A DNA stretch of 64,000 nt, from positions 87,492,249 through 87,556,248 of the forward strand of contig CM034531.1 of the NCBI GenBank assembly GCA_020002185.1, written 5' to 3'. The position numbers and the translations under genes are program-made. Of the stretch, positions 20,918 to 33,980 are shown one piece after another. Below the pieces are notes generated by a model. The model searched no databases. It was not told the origin of the DNA and was given only the letters and a program-made list of their open reading frames with translations. Each line of letters begins with the position of its first letter. Position 1 is the first letter of the stretch. This DNA comes from Paraescarpia echinospica (taxonomy: Eukaryota > Annelida > Polychaeta > Sabellida > Siboglinidae).

Positions 20918-21335
20918 ATGTGTTTGTGTGTGTGCGTGTGCGTGTGCGTGTGCGTGTGCGTGTGCGTGTGCGTGTGCATGTGCGTTGTGTGGTGTGTGTT
21001 TGTGTGTGTGTGCATGTGCGTGTGCGCGTGCGCGTGTGGGTGTGCGTGTGCGTGTGCGTGTGCGTGTGCGTATGCGTGTGCGTGTGTTACGTGTTGTGTG
21101 TGTGCGCGTGTGCGCGTGTGCGCGTGTGCACGTGTGTGCGTGTGTGCGTGCGTTCGTGCGTGTGTTTGTGTGGATGTGTGTTTGTGTGTGTGAGCTTGTG
21201 CATGAGCGCGCGCGCGTGTGTGTGTGAGAGAGAGTAAGTGAGTGAGTGAGTGAGTGCGTGAGTGTGTGCGTGAGTGAATGAGTGAATGAGTGAGTGAGTG
21301 CGTAAGTGTGTGCGTGAGTGAGTGAGTGAGAGATG
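20918..21335. repeat. (GTGTGC)/(GT)n then (GTGA)n microsatellite block
   Basis: GTGTGC-type hexamers and GT repeats to about 21230, then GAGTGAGT repeats to 21335. All long frames here are low-complexity (Cys-Val, His-Thr, Thr-His-Ser). Confidence 0.95.
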
Positions 21336-22558
21336 GATGAAAGATGCGGAAAACGATACGAGACATGAGCTGAAACTACGTGTGTACCGACTCAGCCACG
21401 TGTGGGATAGCCTGCTCACCGCATCATTTGGCGAGCAGAGGGAAAACTGTATTTACATTATTCTGTTTTTGTTGAAGACTACGCAGTTGATTCGTTGACG
21501 TAAGATAATCTTCATAGATGTGATCCTAAAAAATGGATTAAAATATTCCCATAACACATTTCAATTGATATAATAATTAATACAAATAAAGCAAAGAATT
21601 GGTCAAATCAAATAGTGGTATACTAACACACTAGTGTTGTTTATTTATCAATAATGTGTATGGTGAACAGTTTATTTACATTAATTATAGGTTTGGTAGT
21701 CATGTTTGGTACATATAATATTATGAACGGAACTTGAAAATCTCCGCACCGCCTAGATGTCGCTGCTGTGTGTCAACAATGTATGCATTTTATTTCTCAC
21801 TTATTGTGAGTTTAATTGTCCTCTTAATCTCAGAGATAGCGATACCAGTGTATAATAAACAGGTAGCTTTGTCGTATATAAATAAAACAATAAAACACAA
21901 CGATCAATATGTGTTTTGACAGAGACGCCACGACGTCGTAAGGAATTTGTTTCATCAAGAGTGTTGCATGTTATATCTGCATTAAGAAAATAAAACTAGA
22001 TTTGATGAAACATGGCATTCAAGATTGTGTTCACACCTGCTTCATCAGAAATACGTAAACGTTTCACTGACTGAGTGTGTGTGTGTATGTGTATGTGTAT
22101 GTGTGTGCTCGTGCGGGCGTGGGTGAGGGTGCGTGTGCTCGCGCGTGTATGAGTTGTGAGTGATTTTGTGTGTGATACAAATGATTTTGAAGGCATTATG
22201 AACCTGTGGGCGGACGTGCATGAGTATGCCTACACACCTACTTGATTGTTAGTATGATAATGTTACTCGTCATTATCCACATCCCTTTAGATTTTGACAC
22301 ATGCGTTCGATAGACTGGTGTACGCTGGGGTATATTATGGATTGCATCTACATAATTGCAGTAACTGTTGTGAATTTGATCATGTGTATTTTTGAGAAGG
22401 TTGAGTGTACATGCTACATATATAGGCTACGGACGTTTTCACTTTGGTTTATTGTTTGATGTCGGTATCACGTCATTGGATTTTTGTGAGTTCGCAAACA
22501 GTGGGCGAATTGGGTTAGGATAAATCCAGTGGTACATCTTCGAGCGTTTATCAGTTTG
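21336..22558. other. Unassigned stretch
   Basis: AT-rich, with a short GT tract at 22072-22170. No domain or repeat recognised. Confidence 0.4.
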
Positions 22559-25500
22559 CGAATTAGTGGGGGATACTGTATTATGGTTCCCTTGGGCACA
22601 GCATACTGGCAACCTTTATATAATAATTAGTGGGGGATACTATATTAGGCTTCCCTTGGACACAGCATACTGGCAACTTTTATATAGGAATTAGTGGGGG
22701 ATACTCTGTTAGGGTTCCCTTGGGCACAGCATACTGGCAACCTTTATATAGGAATTAGTGGGGGATACTGTACTAGGGTTCCCTTGGGCACAGCATACTG
22801 GCAACCTTTATATAATAATTAGTGGGGGATACTGTATTAGGGTTCCCTTGGGCATAGCATACTGGCAACCTTTATATAAGAATTAGTGTGGGATACTGTA
22901 TTAGGGTTCCCTTGGGCACAGCATACTGGCAACCTTTACATAAGAATTAGTGGGGGATACTGTATTAGGGTTCCCTTGGGCACAGCATACTGGCAACCTT
23001 TATATAAGAATTAGTGCGGGATACTGTATTAGGGTTCCCTTGGGCACAGCATACTGGCAACCTTTATATAATAATTAGTGGGGATACTGTATTAGGGTTC
23101 CCTTGGGCACAGCATACGGGCAACCTTTATATAAGAATTAGTGTGGGATACTGTATTAGGGTTCCCTTGGGCACAGCATACTGGCAACCTTTATATCAGA
23201 ATTAGTGGGGGATACTGTATTAGGGTTCCCTTGGACACAGCATACTGGCAACTTTTATATAGGAATTAGTGGGGGATACTCTGTTAGGGTTCCCTTGGCC
23301 ACAGCATACTGGCAACCTTTATATAGGAATTAGTGGGGGATACTGTACTAGGGTTCCTTTGGGCACAGCATACTGGCAACCTTTATATAAGAATTAGTGG
23401 GGGATACTGTATTAGGGTTCCCTTGGGTACAGCATACTGGCAACCTTTATATAAGAATTAGTGTGGGATACTGTATTAGGGTTCCCTTGGGCACAGCATA
23501 CTGGCAACCTTTATATAAGAATTAGTGGGGGATACTGTATTAGGGTTCCCTTGGGCACAGCATACTGGCAACCTTTATATAAGAATTAGTGGGGGATACT
23601 GTATTAGGGTTCCCTTGGGCACAGCATACTGGCACACATACTGGCAACCTTATATAAGAATTAGTGGGGGATACTGTATTAGGGTTCCCTTGGGCACAGC
23701 ATACTGGCAACCTTTATATAGAATTAGTGGGGATACTGTATTAGGGTTCCCTTGGGCACAGCATACTGGCAACCTTTATATAAGAATTAGTGGGGATACT
23801 GGCAAGCATTTTATATAAGAATTAGTGCTGTATTAGGGTTCCCTTGGGCACAGCATACTGGCAACCTTTATATAGAATTAGTGGGGGATACTGTATTAGG
23901 GTTCCCTTGGGCATACTGGCAGCATACAGCATACTGGCAACCTTTATATAGGAATTAGTGGGGTGGGGTACTGGGGTTCCCTTGGGCACAGCATACGGGC
24001 AACCTTTATAGCTCCCTTGGGCACAGCATACTGGCAACCTTTATATAGGATACTGTATTAGGGTTCCCTTGGGCACAGCATACTGGCAACCTTTATATAG
24101 TGGGGATACTGTATTAGGGTTCCCTTGGGCACAGCATACGGGCAACCTTTATATAAGAATTAGTGTGGGATACTGTATTAGGGTTCCCTTGGGCACAGCA
24201 TACTGGCAACCTTTATATAGGAATTAGTGGGGGATACTGTACTAGGGTTCCCTTGGGCACAGCATACTGGCAACCTTTATATAAGAATTAGTGGGGGATA
24301 CTGTATTAGGGTTCCCTTGGGCACAGCATACTGGCAACCTTTATATAGGAATTAGTGGGGGATACTGTATTAGGGTTCCCTTGGGCACAGCATACTGGCA
24401 ACCTTTATATAATAATTAGTGTGGGATACTCTATTAGGGTTCCCTTGGGCACAGTATACTGGCAAGCTTTATATCAGTATTAGTGGTGGGTATTGTATTA
24501 GGGTTCCCTTGGGCACAGCATACTGGCAACCTTTATATCAGATTTAGTGGGGGATACTGTATTAGGGTTCCCTTGGGCACAGCATACTGGCATCCTTTAT
24601 ATAAGAATTAGTGGGGGATACTGTATTAGGGTTCCCTTGGGCACAGCATACTGGCAACCTTTATATCAGAATTAGTGGGGGATACTGTATTAGGGTTCCC
24701 TTGGACACAGCATACTGGCAACTTTTATATAGGAATTAGTGGGGGATACTCTGTTAGGGTTCCCTTGGGCACAGCATACTGGCAACCTTTATATAGGAAT
24801 TAGTGGGGGATACTGTACTAGGGTTCCCTTGGGCACAGCATACTGGCAACCTTTATATAAGAATTAGTGGGGGATACTGTATTAGGGTTCCCTTGGGCAC
24901 AGCATACTGGCAACCTTTATATAGGAATTAGTGGGGGATACTGTATTAGGGTTCCCTTGGGCACAGCATACTGGCAACCTTTATATAAGAATTAGTGTGG
25001 GATACTCTATTAGGGTTCCCTTGGGCACAGCATACTGGCAAGCTTTATATCAGTATTAGTGGGGGATACTGTATTAGGGTTCCCTTGCGCACAGCATACT
25101 GGCAACCTTTATATCAGATTTAGTGGGGGATACTGTATTAGGGTTCCCTTGGGCACAGCATACTGGCAACCTTTATATAAGAATTAGTGGGGGATACTGT
25201 ATTAGGGTTCTCTTGGGCACAGCATACTGGCATCCTTTATATAAGAATTAGTGGGGGATACTGTATTATGCTTCCCTTGGGCACAGCATACTGGCAACCT
25301 TTATATCAGAATTAGTGGGGGATACTGTATTATAGTTCCCTTGGACACAGCATACTAGCAACTTTTATATAGGAATTAGTGGGGGATACTCTGTTAGGGT
25401 TCCCTTGGGCACAGCATACTGGCAACCTTTATATAAGAATTAGTGGGGATACTGTATTAGGGTTCCCTTGGGCACAGCATACTGGCAACCTTTATATAGG

Positions 25501-28424
25501 AATTAGTGGGGATACTGTATTAGGGTTCCCATGGGCACAGCATACTGGCAACCTTTATATAGGAATTAGTGGGGGATACTCTGTTAGGGTTCCCTTGGGC
25601 ACATCATACTGGCAACCTTAATATAGGAATTAGTGGGGATAATGTAGTAGGGTTCCCTTGGGCACAGCATACTGGCAACCTTTATATAGGAATTAGTGGG
25701 GATACTGTATTAGGGTTCCCTTGGGCACAGCATACTGGCAAACTTTACATAGGAATTAGTGGGGATACTGTATTAGGGTTCCCTTGGGCACAGCATACTG
25801 GCAACCTTTACATAGGAATTAGTGGGGTTACTGTATTAGGGTTCCCTTGGGCACAGCATACTGGCAACCTTTATATAAGAATTAGTGGGGGATACTCTGT
25901 TAGGGTTCCCTTGGGCACAGCATACTGGCAACATTTATATAGGAATTAGTGGGGGATACTCTGTTAGGGTTCCCTTGGGCACAGCATACTGGCAACCTTT
26001 AAATAGGAATTAGTGGGGGATACTCTGTTATGGTTCCCTTGGGCACAGCATACTGGCAACCTTTATATAGGAATTAGTGGGGATACTGTAATAGGGTTCC
26101 CTTGGGCACAGCATACTGGCAACCTTTATATAGGAATTAGTGGGGGATACTCTGTTAGGGTTCCCTTGGGCACATCATACTGGCAACCTTAATATAGGAA
26201 TTAGTGGGGATACTGTAGTAAGGTTCCCTTGGGCACAGCATACTGGCAACCTTTATATAGGAATTAGTGGGGATACTGTATTAGGGTTCCCTTGGGCACA
26301 GCATACTGGCAAACTTTACATAGGAATTAGTGGGGATACTGTATTAGGGTTCCCTTGGGCACAGCATACTGGCAACCTTTACATAGGAATTAGTGGGGTT
26401 ACTGTATTAGGGTTCCCTTGGGCACAGCATACTGGCAACCTTTATATAAGAATTAGTGGGGGATACTCTGTTAGGGTTCCCTTGGGCACAGCATACTGGC
26501 AACCTTTATATAGGAATTAGTGGGGGATACTCTGTTAGGGTTCCCTTGGGCACAGCATACTGGCAACCTTTAAATAGGAATTAGTGGGGGATACTCTGTT
26601 AGGGTTCCCTTGGGCACAGCATACTGGCAACCTTTATATAGGAATTAGTGGGGATACTGTACTAGGGTTCCCTTGGGCACAGCATACTGGCAACCTTTAT
26701 ATAGGAATTAGTGGGGGATACTCTGTTAGGGTTCCCTTGGGCACATCATACTGGCAACCTTTATATAGGAATTAGTGGGGATACTGTAGTAGGGTTCTCT
26801 TGGGCACAGCATACTGGCAACCTTTATATAGGAATTAGTGGGGATACTGTATTAGGGTTCCCTTGGGCACAGCATACTGGCAACCTTTATATAGGAATTA
26901 GTGGGGATACTGTATTAGGGTTCCCTTGGGCACAGCATACTGGCAACCTTTACATAGGAATTAGTGGGGTTACTGTATTAGGGTTCCCTTGGGCACAGCA
27001 TACTGGCAACCTTTATATAAGAATTAGTGGGGGATACTCTGTTAGGGTTCCCTTGGGCACAGCATACTGGCAACCTTTATATAGGAATTAGTGGGGGATA
27101 CTCTGTTAGGGTTCCCTTGGGCACAGCATACTGGCAACCTTTATATAAGAATTAGTTGGGGATACTGTATTAGGATTCCCTTGGGCACAGCATACTGGCA
27201 ACCTTTATATAAGAATTAGTGGGGGATACTGCATTAGGGTTACCTTGGGCACAGCATACTGGCAACCTTTGCATAAGAATTAGTGGGGGATACTGTATTA
27301 GGGTTCCCTAGGGCATAGCACACTGGCAACCTTTATATAAGAATTAGTGGGGGGGTACTCTATTATAGTTCCCTTGAGCACAGCATACTGGCAACCTTTA
27401 TATAAGAATAAGTGGGGGATACTGTGTTAGAGTTCCCTTGGGCACAGCATACTGGCAACCTTTATATAGGAATTAGTGGGGGATACTCTGTTAGGGTTCC
27501 CTTGGGCACATCATACTGGCAACCGTTATATAGGAATTAGTGGGGATACTGTAGTAGGGTTCCCTTGGGCACAGCATACTGGCAACCTTTATATAGGAAT
27601 TAATGGGGATACTGTATTAGGGTTCCCTTGGGCACAGCATACTGGCAACCTTTATATAGGAATTATTGGGGATACTGTATTAGGGTTCCCTTGGGCACAG
27701 CATACTGGCAAACTTTACATAGGAATTAGTGGGGTTACTGTATTAGGGTTCCCTTGGGCACAGCATACTGGCAACCTTTATATAAGAATTAGTGGGGGAT
27801 ACTCTGTTAGGGTTCCCTTGGGCACAGCATACTGGCAACCTTTATATAGGAATTAGTGGGGGATACTCTGTTAGGGTTCCCTTGGGCACAGCATACTGGC
27901 AACCTTTGGATAGGAATTAGTGGGGATACTGTACTAGGGTTCCCTTGGGCACAGCATACTGACATCCTTTATATAGGAATTAGTGGGGGATACTCTATTA
28001 GGGCTCCATTGGGCACAGCATACTGGCAACCTTTATATAAGAATTAGTGGGGGATACTGTATTAGGATTCCCTTGGGCACAGCATACTGGCAACCTTTAT
28101 ATAAGAATTAGTGGGGGATACTGCATTAGGGTTCCCTTGGGCACAGCATACTGGCAACCTTTGCATAAGAATTAGTGGGGGATACTGTATTAGGGTTCCC
28201 TAGGGCATAGCACACTGGCAACCTTTATATAAGAATTAGTGGGGGGTACTGTATTATAGTTCCCTTGAGCACAGCATACAGGCAACCTTTATATAAGAAT
28301 AAGTGGGGGATACTGTGTTAGAGTTCCCTTGGGCACAGCATACTGGCAACCTTTATATAAGAATAAGTGGGGGATACTGTGTTAGAGTTCCCTTGGGCAC
28401 AGCATACTGGCAACCTTTATATCA
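22559..28424. repeat. Satellite array, 63/64-bp monomer, about 92 copies
   Basis: The monomer runs GGAATTAGTGGGGGATACTG, then TATTAGGGTTCCCTTGGGCA, then CAGCATACTGGCAACCTTTA, then TATA. Copies with five Gs are 64 bp and copies with four Gs are 63 bp; the 63-bp ones stay in frame and create repeated reading frames (GDTVLGFPWAQHTGNLYI). Local disruptions occur at 23630-24110 (partial units). From 25569 a nine-monomer block of 571 bp recurs at 26140 and 26711, and a related copy at 27476. Variant monomers (CTTGGACACAGC with CAACTTTT) recur in the left half near 22650, 23225, 24700 and 25340. No coding function is likely. Confidence 0.98.
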
Positions 28425-29540
28425 GGATTTTCCTGAACTTTAGTGGCATCTTTCTATGGGTGCATGGGTAGCATTGCTGACGAAGATATAACACCTGTAA
28501 GGTCACGAGCGTCTACGTGATCAAATGAATACCTGACTGTGTAACATAGGGAATATAATGACATCGTTTCCCCACCGTAACAAATATTGCCATTTTTGAA
28601 GATTCTTTCAAAAATACAGACAATTTTTATGGCTACGTAACTCAACAATGCCATTAATATGACGTGATTTTGATCGTGCAACAATCTGTAAGGTGCAAGT
28701 GAACTACAAACATTTTTTGAGCAAAATCTAAATCACAAACACGGTAGTGCGCACCGAAGTTGATACTCGCCATTATTACCAATTTGGTTAGTTTTGACTG
28801 ATAGTAATAACAATTACTGAACATCACATTCCTGGATAATATGAATAATGCAATTGAGCTATACAAAGCCAAACATAACGAAAATAAAATATAAACACCT
28901 TCGTAAAGATTTTGTGAATGGTTTGAAATATAACAAATATTAAAAATATTTCGGCAATGTCCGCATTTTGATACGTATTTCTGTCACGTGTCGTAAGCTG
29001 GGTGTGCAGGATGTTCAACGTCTACTTGACGTGGTGATTTCGTACACGCATCTTCTGCAAGGGTACATACAACACACTCATTCATTATTTTTGTCTAAAA
29101 CACATTTACCGTGTCGGAGCACCTCCAACACCAATATCAATGGAATTATCGCACACACTTCTGTTATTCATTTTGTTTTTATAATAACGCGTGCTTGTTT
29201 ACTGTCTTATTTACCTTCATCACTAATTAGTTATGCTGCGCCGTCTTGTATGCGCATTGGGAAATATGCACACGCCGTCAATTATAATACTCTTATGTTT
29301 CAACGTATCAAATAATAAGCATATGACGTAGAAAGTCCTATCTAATATGTTCTCCTTGTGGCCTACAGTAAATACTCACAGTGATACTAATACATATTCG
29401 CTATTGATTGCGTGACTGACTGACGTGGCTTGCTATATTCAGTGCATAACTTGGACAATTTCAATGATTTAGTAAATGCAAAATACAATGTAAACGGATG
29501 TCAGTTTGTATACAATACATTCACATGTAGTGAGTGTGTG
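28425..29540. other. Unassigned stretch
   Basis: Unique-looking AT-rich sequence. Short frames on both strands have no recognisable motif. Confidence 0.4.
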
Positions 29541-29665
29541 TATACACTCACGCACACGCACACGCGCACACACACACACACACTCACACGCACAATCACA
29601 CTCATGCACGCACGCACGGATGCACGGATGCACGCATGCACGCACACACTTATTTGGAAACACGC
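29541..29665. repeat. CA/CG-rich simple repeat
   Basis: CACGCACACG, ACACAC and GCACGGATGCACG variants. Confidence 0.85.
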
Positions 29666-30550
29666 ACGCCCATTTAAATATATAATGTTAATACATACAT
29701 GGAAATTAGTAATGAACAAAGCAAGCAAGGAAACAACGAAGCACACGAGTAAATATTTTGGAAATTAGGTGTACTAGGTTCATGTATCTCATGTTAAGTA
29801 TTGGGAAGATGAACGAGGACCCTAATACGCTGGCAACGAAATGTTGTTGGCGAATGCTGACAACTGATATCTACCTGTTTTGCCCTTTGTGACCCCTTGC
29901 GAAAATGGTGTAAGTTAAGCTTTAAAAGTCGTAGATATTAAATTAATGGAATGCGTGTTAAATGGATGCATATGTATTGTTTGTGCCTTTTAATGTTGTA
30001 TGTTAGTCTTTTAGTTTTTAGAAGGGGTGTGTCGGAAGAAAGAAATGCGTTATACGTTGAAATGTATCATTAATATATGAACATGCAGTAATTATTTCAG
30101 AAAATAAACTCACAAATAAAACACAACATAAAATTAACCTGCGAAAGAAGTTTATCTATAATAAATTAAGCTTAAAATCCATATATACGGAAACTACACG
30201 CAGAATGAAGTTACTTTTGGGAGTTCTCAAACCGACTCCTGTATATATACAATTCGAATAGCTAAATGGATTAGATTTTTAGACCCGCATGGAAAAGCAC
30301 ATCCGCCTTTGAATATAATATGGAAATCGTTCTATTAATGGTTTTATTAATGGTTTATCACATACCACATCCGCAAACCGTGCCCGTATATATCGAAGTC
30401 TAGATGTAGTTGTATAGGAGATGGAAAGAAATGAAGCCGTACGAGCCAGTACCGCTATAACCCGTCAACTCCACACGCACCCCAACTCTCCTAATAACTA
30501 CACAATTGCAGTGTAGTCACATGGTGTCCGCATACATGCATACATGTGTG
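29666..30550. other. Unassigned stretch
   Basis: AT-rich, no gene or repeat recognised. Confidence 0.4.
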
Positions 30551-30561
30551 TATTCATTAAT

Positions 30562-30705
30562 GTACGCATACATACATACAACATACATACATACATACAT
30601 ACATACATACATACGTACATACATACATACATACATACATACATACACACATACTTATATACATAGACACATACACATACACATACATAGACACATACAC
30701 ACATA

Positions 30706-30795
<90 letters not shown>

Positions 30796-30998
30796 TACAT
30801 ACATACATACATACATACATACATACATACATACAAACATACATACATACATACATACATACATACATACACACATACTTACATACATAGACACATACAC
30901 ATACATATACACATACACACATACACACATACACACATACACACACATACATACATACATACATACATACATACACACACGTACGTACATACATACTG
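30562..30998. repeat. (ACAT)n/(AC)n compound microsatellite
   Basis: ACATACAT repeats, a pure AC run of about 75 bases at 30716-30790, ACATACAT again, then ACACATAC variants. Tyr-Ile-His and Cys-Val-Tyr frames are artefacts. Confidence 0.97.
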
Positions 30999-30999
30999 T

Positions 31000-31800
31000 A
31001 GTCAACAGTTTCAAATCATGCCGAGCGAAATCGAATCAACTATTGACGTCCGTTTATTTACGTAAAACTGAAATACAAAATGAAAACACAGGTATGAGTA
31101 TGTGACCGGTTAATGTGCGTTGTAACACGTTACGCTGACAATTTGGTAACATAATCAGGAATAGAACCATTGAAATGAAATGCACTATGTAACAATGGAT
31201 TTCAAATACATAAAAACCTATTAAAATATTAACGTTATTATGTCAGATAAGTAAATTGGTTGAATGGAACACAACTCGCATACACTTACACACTAATGCA
31301 TAATTCCAACAGATTCTCAGAAATGAAGGACCAAACTTCACAACAACACTACTTTCCTAGACTAGGGCACAGAACAAAGGCCAGTTACAAAGAAGGGCTT
31401 CGACGTAATTATTATCAAATTCTACTGAATATAGCACGCTCAAACTATGATACAATTGTGCTAGAGTACGTCAAAATTGCAATTACCTTCGTTCCAGGGT
31501 TGGCATCTACTGATGTTCTTCTTAAACTTGTAGAATGTGCGCTGGTCACAGACAAAGAGCTCTAATCTATGCAGATATCATGTCATATTTCCTAATGGGG
31601 ATCTAGTATAAATGTATCTGATAGGTGGCGCTACTAGTAGTTCGACTTCATGCAATATAACACATAGCTAATTAGAATACATGCATTTAGTACAGGCAGT
31701 GTGCCAAATGCCTTTACAAATACATACATACATACATAGGATACGAGACTGGATACGAGACATACTCGACGTACGTTTACACCGCCTATGATCAGTCGTC
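31000..31800. other. Unassigned stretch with a 101-codon open frame
   Basis: The plus frame at 31260-31565 (includes SYKEGLRRNYYQILLNIARS and STDVLLKLVECALVTDKEL) has a reasonable amino-acid mix and predicted helical character, but no family is recognised and no splice sites are convincing. It may be a LINE-adjacent unique exon or chance. Confidence 0.25.
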
Positions 31801-32095
31801 TATTTCTACCAATTTTATTTTATTTTTAATCGGCACGTTTTGTAATATATGTTTGTACACCGCTTCTAGATTTCGTCGGGAAAATGAATCGTACGTGTGA
31901 TGAACCTGTGTGAGTGACTTTAATGGTTTTGCTTTTCAACTGAACATACAAGCCCATTATCATCCAACCAGTGACCAACAGGTGTCTCACCACCAGTTGA
32001 AAACTACAACAACAACCTACATTTGTGGCTACCTGTAGCAGACCAGTGTTGCGTGTGCCCGTTTCACCGTGATACCCACAAGGTACACTATTGTC

Positions 32096-32674
32096 ATGGC
32101 GAGTGTTACAACCAACAAGCCAATGACCAGAGCGAGCGGGGCGACTAACAACACAACGAACAATGAACCAAGCTTCGCATCTATCGCTGCTGACATCAAG
32201 TCGTTTAGGGACATCATTGAAAATAGATTCTAAACTTTCGAGAAAACACTATCTAAACAAATTGCGGATATGATCGAAGATCAGATGAAAGCATTCCGTG
32301 ACGACATTAACACACGAACAGCAGCTCTAGAAGAAAGGATACTAAATCTCGAACAAAGATATGCATGTGTAAATACGGACGAGAACCTGGAGGGCCGTCT
32401 CACAGCTTTGGAGAACAGGGTGCCCTCGTACGCAGACGTAGTGGGTGCACACGACGGTCGCGTTCTAAACAGTGTCGTTCTTAACTTACCCGAATCGGAG
32501 AACGAAAGCGTAGTGGAAAAAATCAATCAAGTACTGAGAGACGGGCTCAAGCTCACATATGTAAAATGTGAAAAAGCTGTACGCAAAACATCCAGCAGAA
32601 ACGGCTACCCTGGCGTCGTAATAACGACGTTTAAAACCGCTAATGACAAAGCGAAAGTAATGAAAACAAAATAG
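32096..32674 (+). pseudogene. LINE ORF1 protein (coiled coil, RNA-binding type)
   Basis: ATG at 32096 (MASVTTNKPMTRASG...). One in-frame TAA at 32231 interrupts an otherwise open frame to 32674. Residues after the stop form a heptad-like coiled coil (IEDQMKAFRDDINTRTAALE, ERILNLEQRY, RLTALENRVPSYADV), followed by a segment VVLNLPESENESVVEKINQV that looks like the first strand and helix of an RRM-like ORF1p domain. The C-terminal part continues in another frame (KEQRVIESNFRILVKAL). It is expected to bind LINE RNA. Dead through the stop and the frameshift. Confidence 0.65.
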
Positions 32675-32972
32675 ACGACAAAGTGCGAAATATCGTGACA
32701 TCATAATAGTCCACGACAAGCCAAAAGAGCAACGTGTAATCGAATCGAACTTCAGAATCCTCGTGAAAGCTCTTGACAACAATAACCTGGAACTACGCGG
32801 CTCCAGAATCACGAGATGTGACGCCGGATCTCGTAACGCCAACAACCGCGCTCACAATTCACCAGCAACCACCAGGAACAATGAGCAAGGAAGCAGTCGT
32901 GGTCGAAACCCAAGAAATCGAGGGACACATCGGGAGCGCGACAATAGATCAGATGTGCGCGGTCGTCGCTAG

Positions 32973-33974
32973 GTGTCCGTGGGATGTTGGAATGTTAACG
33001 GGTGGAAGCTAAACAAAAACACCGACAACTACCAAGTGAGGGCAGAATGTGTCAAACACCTCAACACGGATGTAATCGCCGCGGTGGAAACACATCTTAC
33101 AGATGTAAACACGCTGGAAATGAATGGATATAAATGGTGGGGGCATAATCGCACAAACCTGAACTGTCGGGCCAAGTCAGAGTCAGGCGGAGTAGGCATT
33201 TTTGTAAAAGATGCTCTGCTGCATGATTTTAATGTGAACATTCTAGACACATCTGTGGAAGGAATAATGTGGATAATTTTCACAAGCAAGAGCTCGGATA
33301 CTAGTTTTAGGATGTGTGTGTGTTACCTTCCTCCTGACGGGTCATCACGACACATTGACCCCGAAACCTATTACAACGAACTATTATCACATATATACCG
33401 ATACCAGAAACTTGGAATATTCTTCATATGTGGCGATTTCAATGGCCATTGTGGCAGTGAGCCTGATTACATTGAAGGCGTGGATGACATTCCTGAGAGA
33501 AAAGTTATTGATTTTAAAGTGAATTCACATGGACAAATTGTACATTTTCGTAATCCATCGATATCTGAGACTACTTGCGATTTTCTACTAGGTGACCAAA
33601 GCATATGCATCGTAAATAAGTATAAATATTTAGGTTTGATTTTAACTGAATATCTTGATTATAAGGTGATGGTAAAAACAGTAGCTACTACGGCGAACCG
33701 AGCTCTGGGTTTGTTAATGGCTAAGACAAAGTGTAATGGAGGAATGCCTTTTAACTGTTTTACAAAACTATACGATGGTATGGTGCTCTCCATTATTAAC
33801 TATGGTTCTGCTGTGTGGGGTACAAAGGACTATTCGGTCATAAATAGCATACATAATAGGGCCTGTCGTTTTTTCCTAGGTGTGGGTAAATATACCCCAT
33901 CAGCAGCAGTACAGGGTGAAATGGGGTGGAAAACCCCGACTCACCAACAATGGCTATCTGTTACTAGGCTCTAG
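32973..33974 (+). CDS. LINE endonuclease fused in frame to the post-RT C-terminal region
   Basis: An open frame of 333 codons. The N-terminal half is an AP-type endonuclease: VGCWNVNGWK, AAVETHL (E of the active site), GGVGIFVKD, CVCYLPP, ICGDFNGH (GDFN motif). Near 33535 it switches to IVHFRNPSISETTCDFLLG and KYKYLGLILTEYLD, which in related LINEs lie just after the RT catalytic motifs. About 500 residues, including all RT blocks, are missing, yet the frame is kept across the junction. It ends at TAG 33972-33974; the C-terminal domain continues in later frames. Start codon not determined (no ATG at 32973). Confidence 0.75.
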   Translation: MSVGCWNVNGWKLNKNTDNYQVRAECVKHLNTDVIAAVETHLTDVNTLEMNGYKWWGHNRTNLNCRAKSESGGVGIFVKDALLHDFNVNILDTSVEGIMWIIFTSKSSDTSFRMCVCYLPPDGSSRHIDPETYYNELLSHIYRYQKLGIFFICGDFNGHCGSEPDYIEGVDDIPERKVIDFKVNSHGQIVHFRNPSISETTCDFLLGDQSICIVNKYKYLGLILTEYLDYKVMVKTVATTANRALGLLMAKTKCNGGMPFNCFTKLYDGMVLSIINYGSAVWGTKDYSVINSIHNRACRFFLGVGKYTPSAAVQGEMGWKTPTHQQWLSVTRL

Positions 33975-33980
33975 TGTCGT

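Noticed and set aside
22559..28424. Satellite as a CRISPR-like array
   Set aside because: Head-to-tail monomers without unique spacers and no cas-like genes; eukaryotic context.
30506..31105. 199-codon Thr-His-Tyr-Ile frame and its minus Cys-Val-Tyr counterparts
   Set aside because: Compound (ACAT)n/(AC)n microsatellite.
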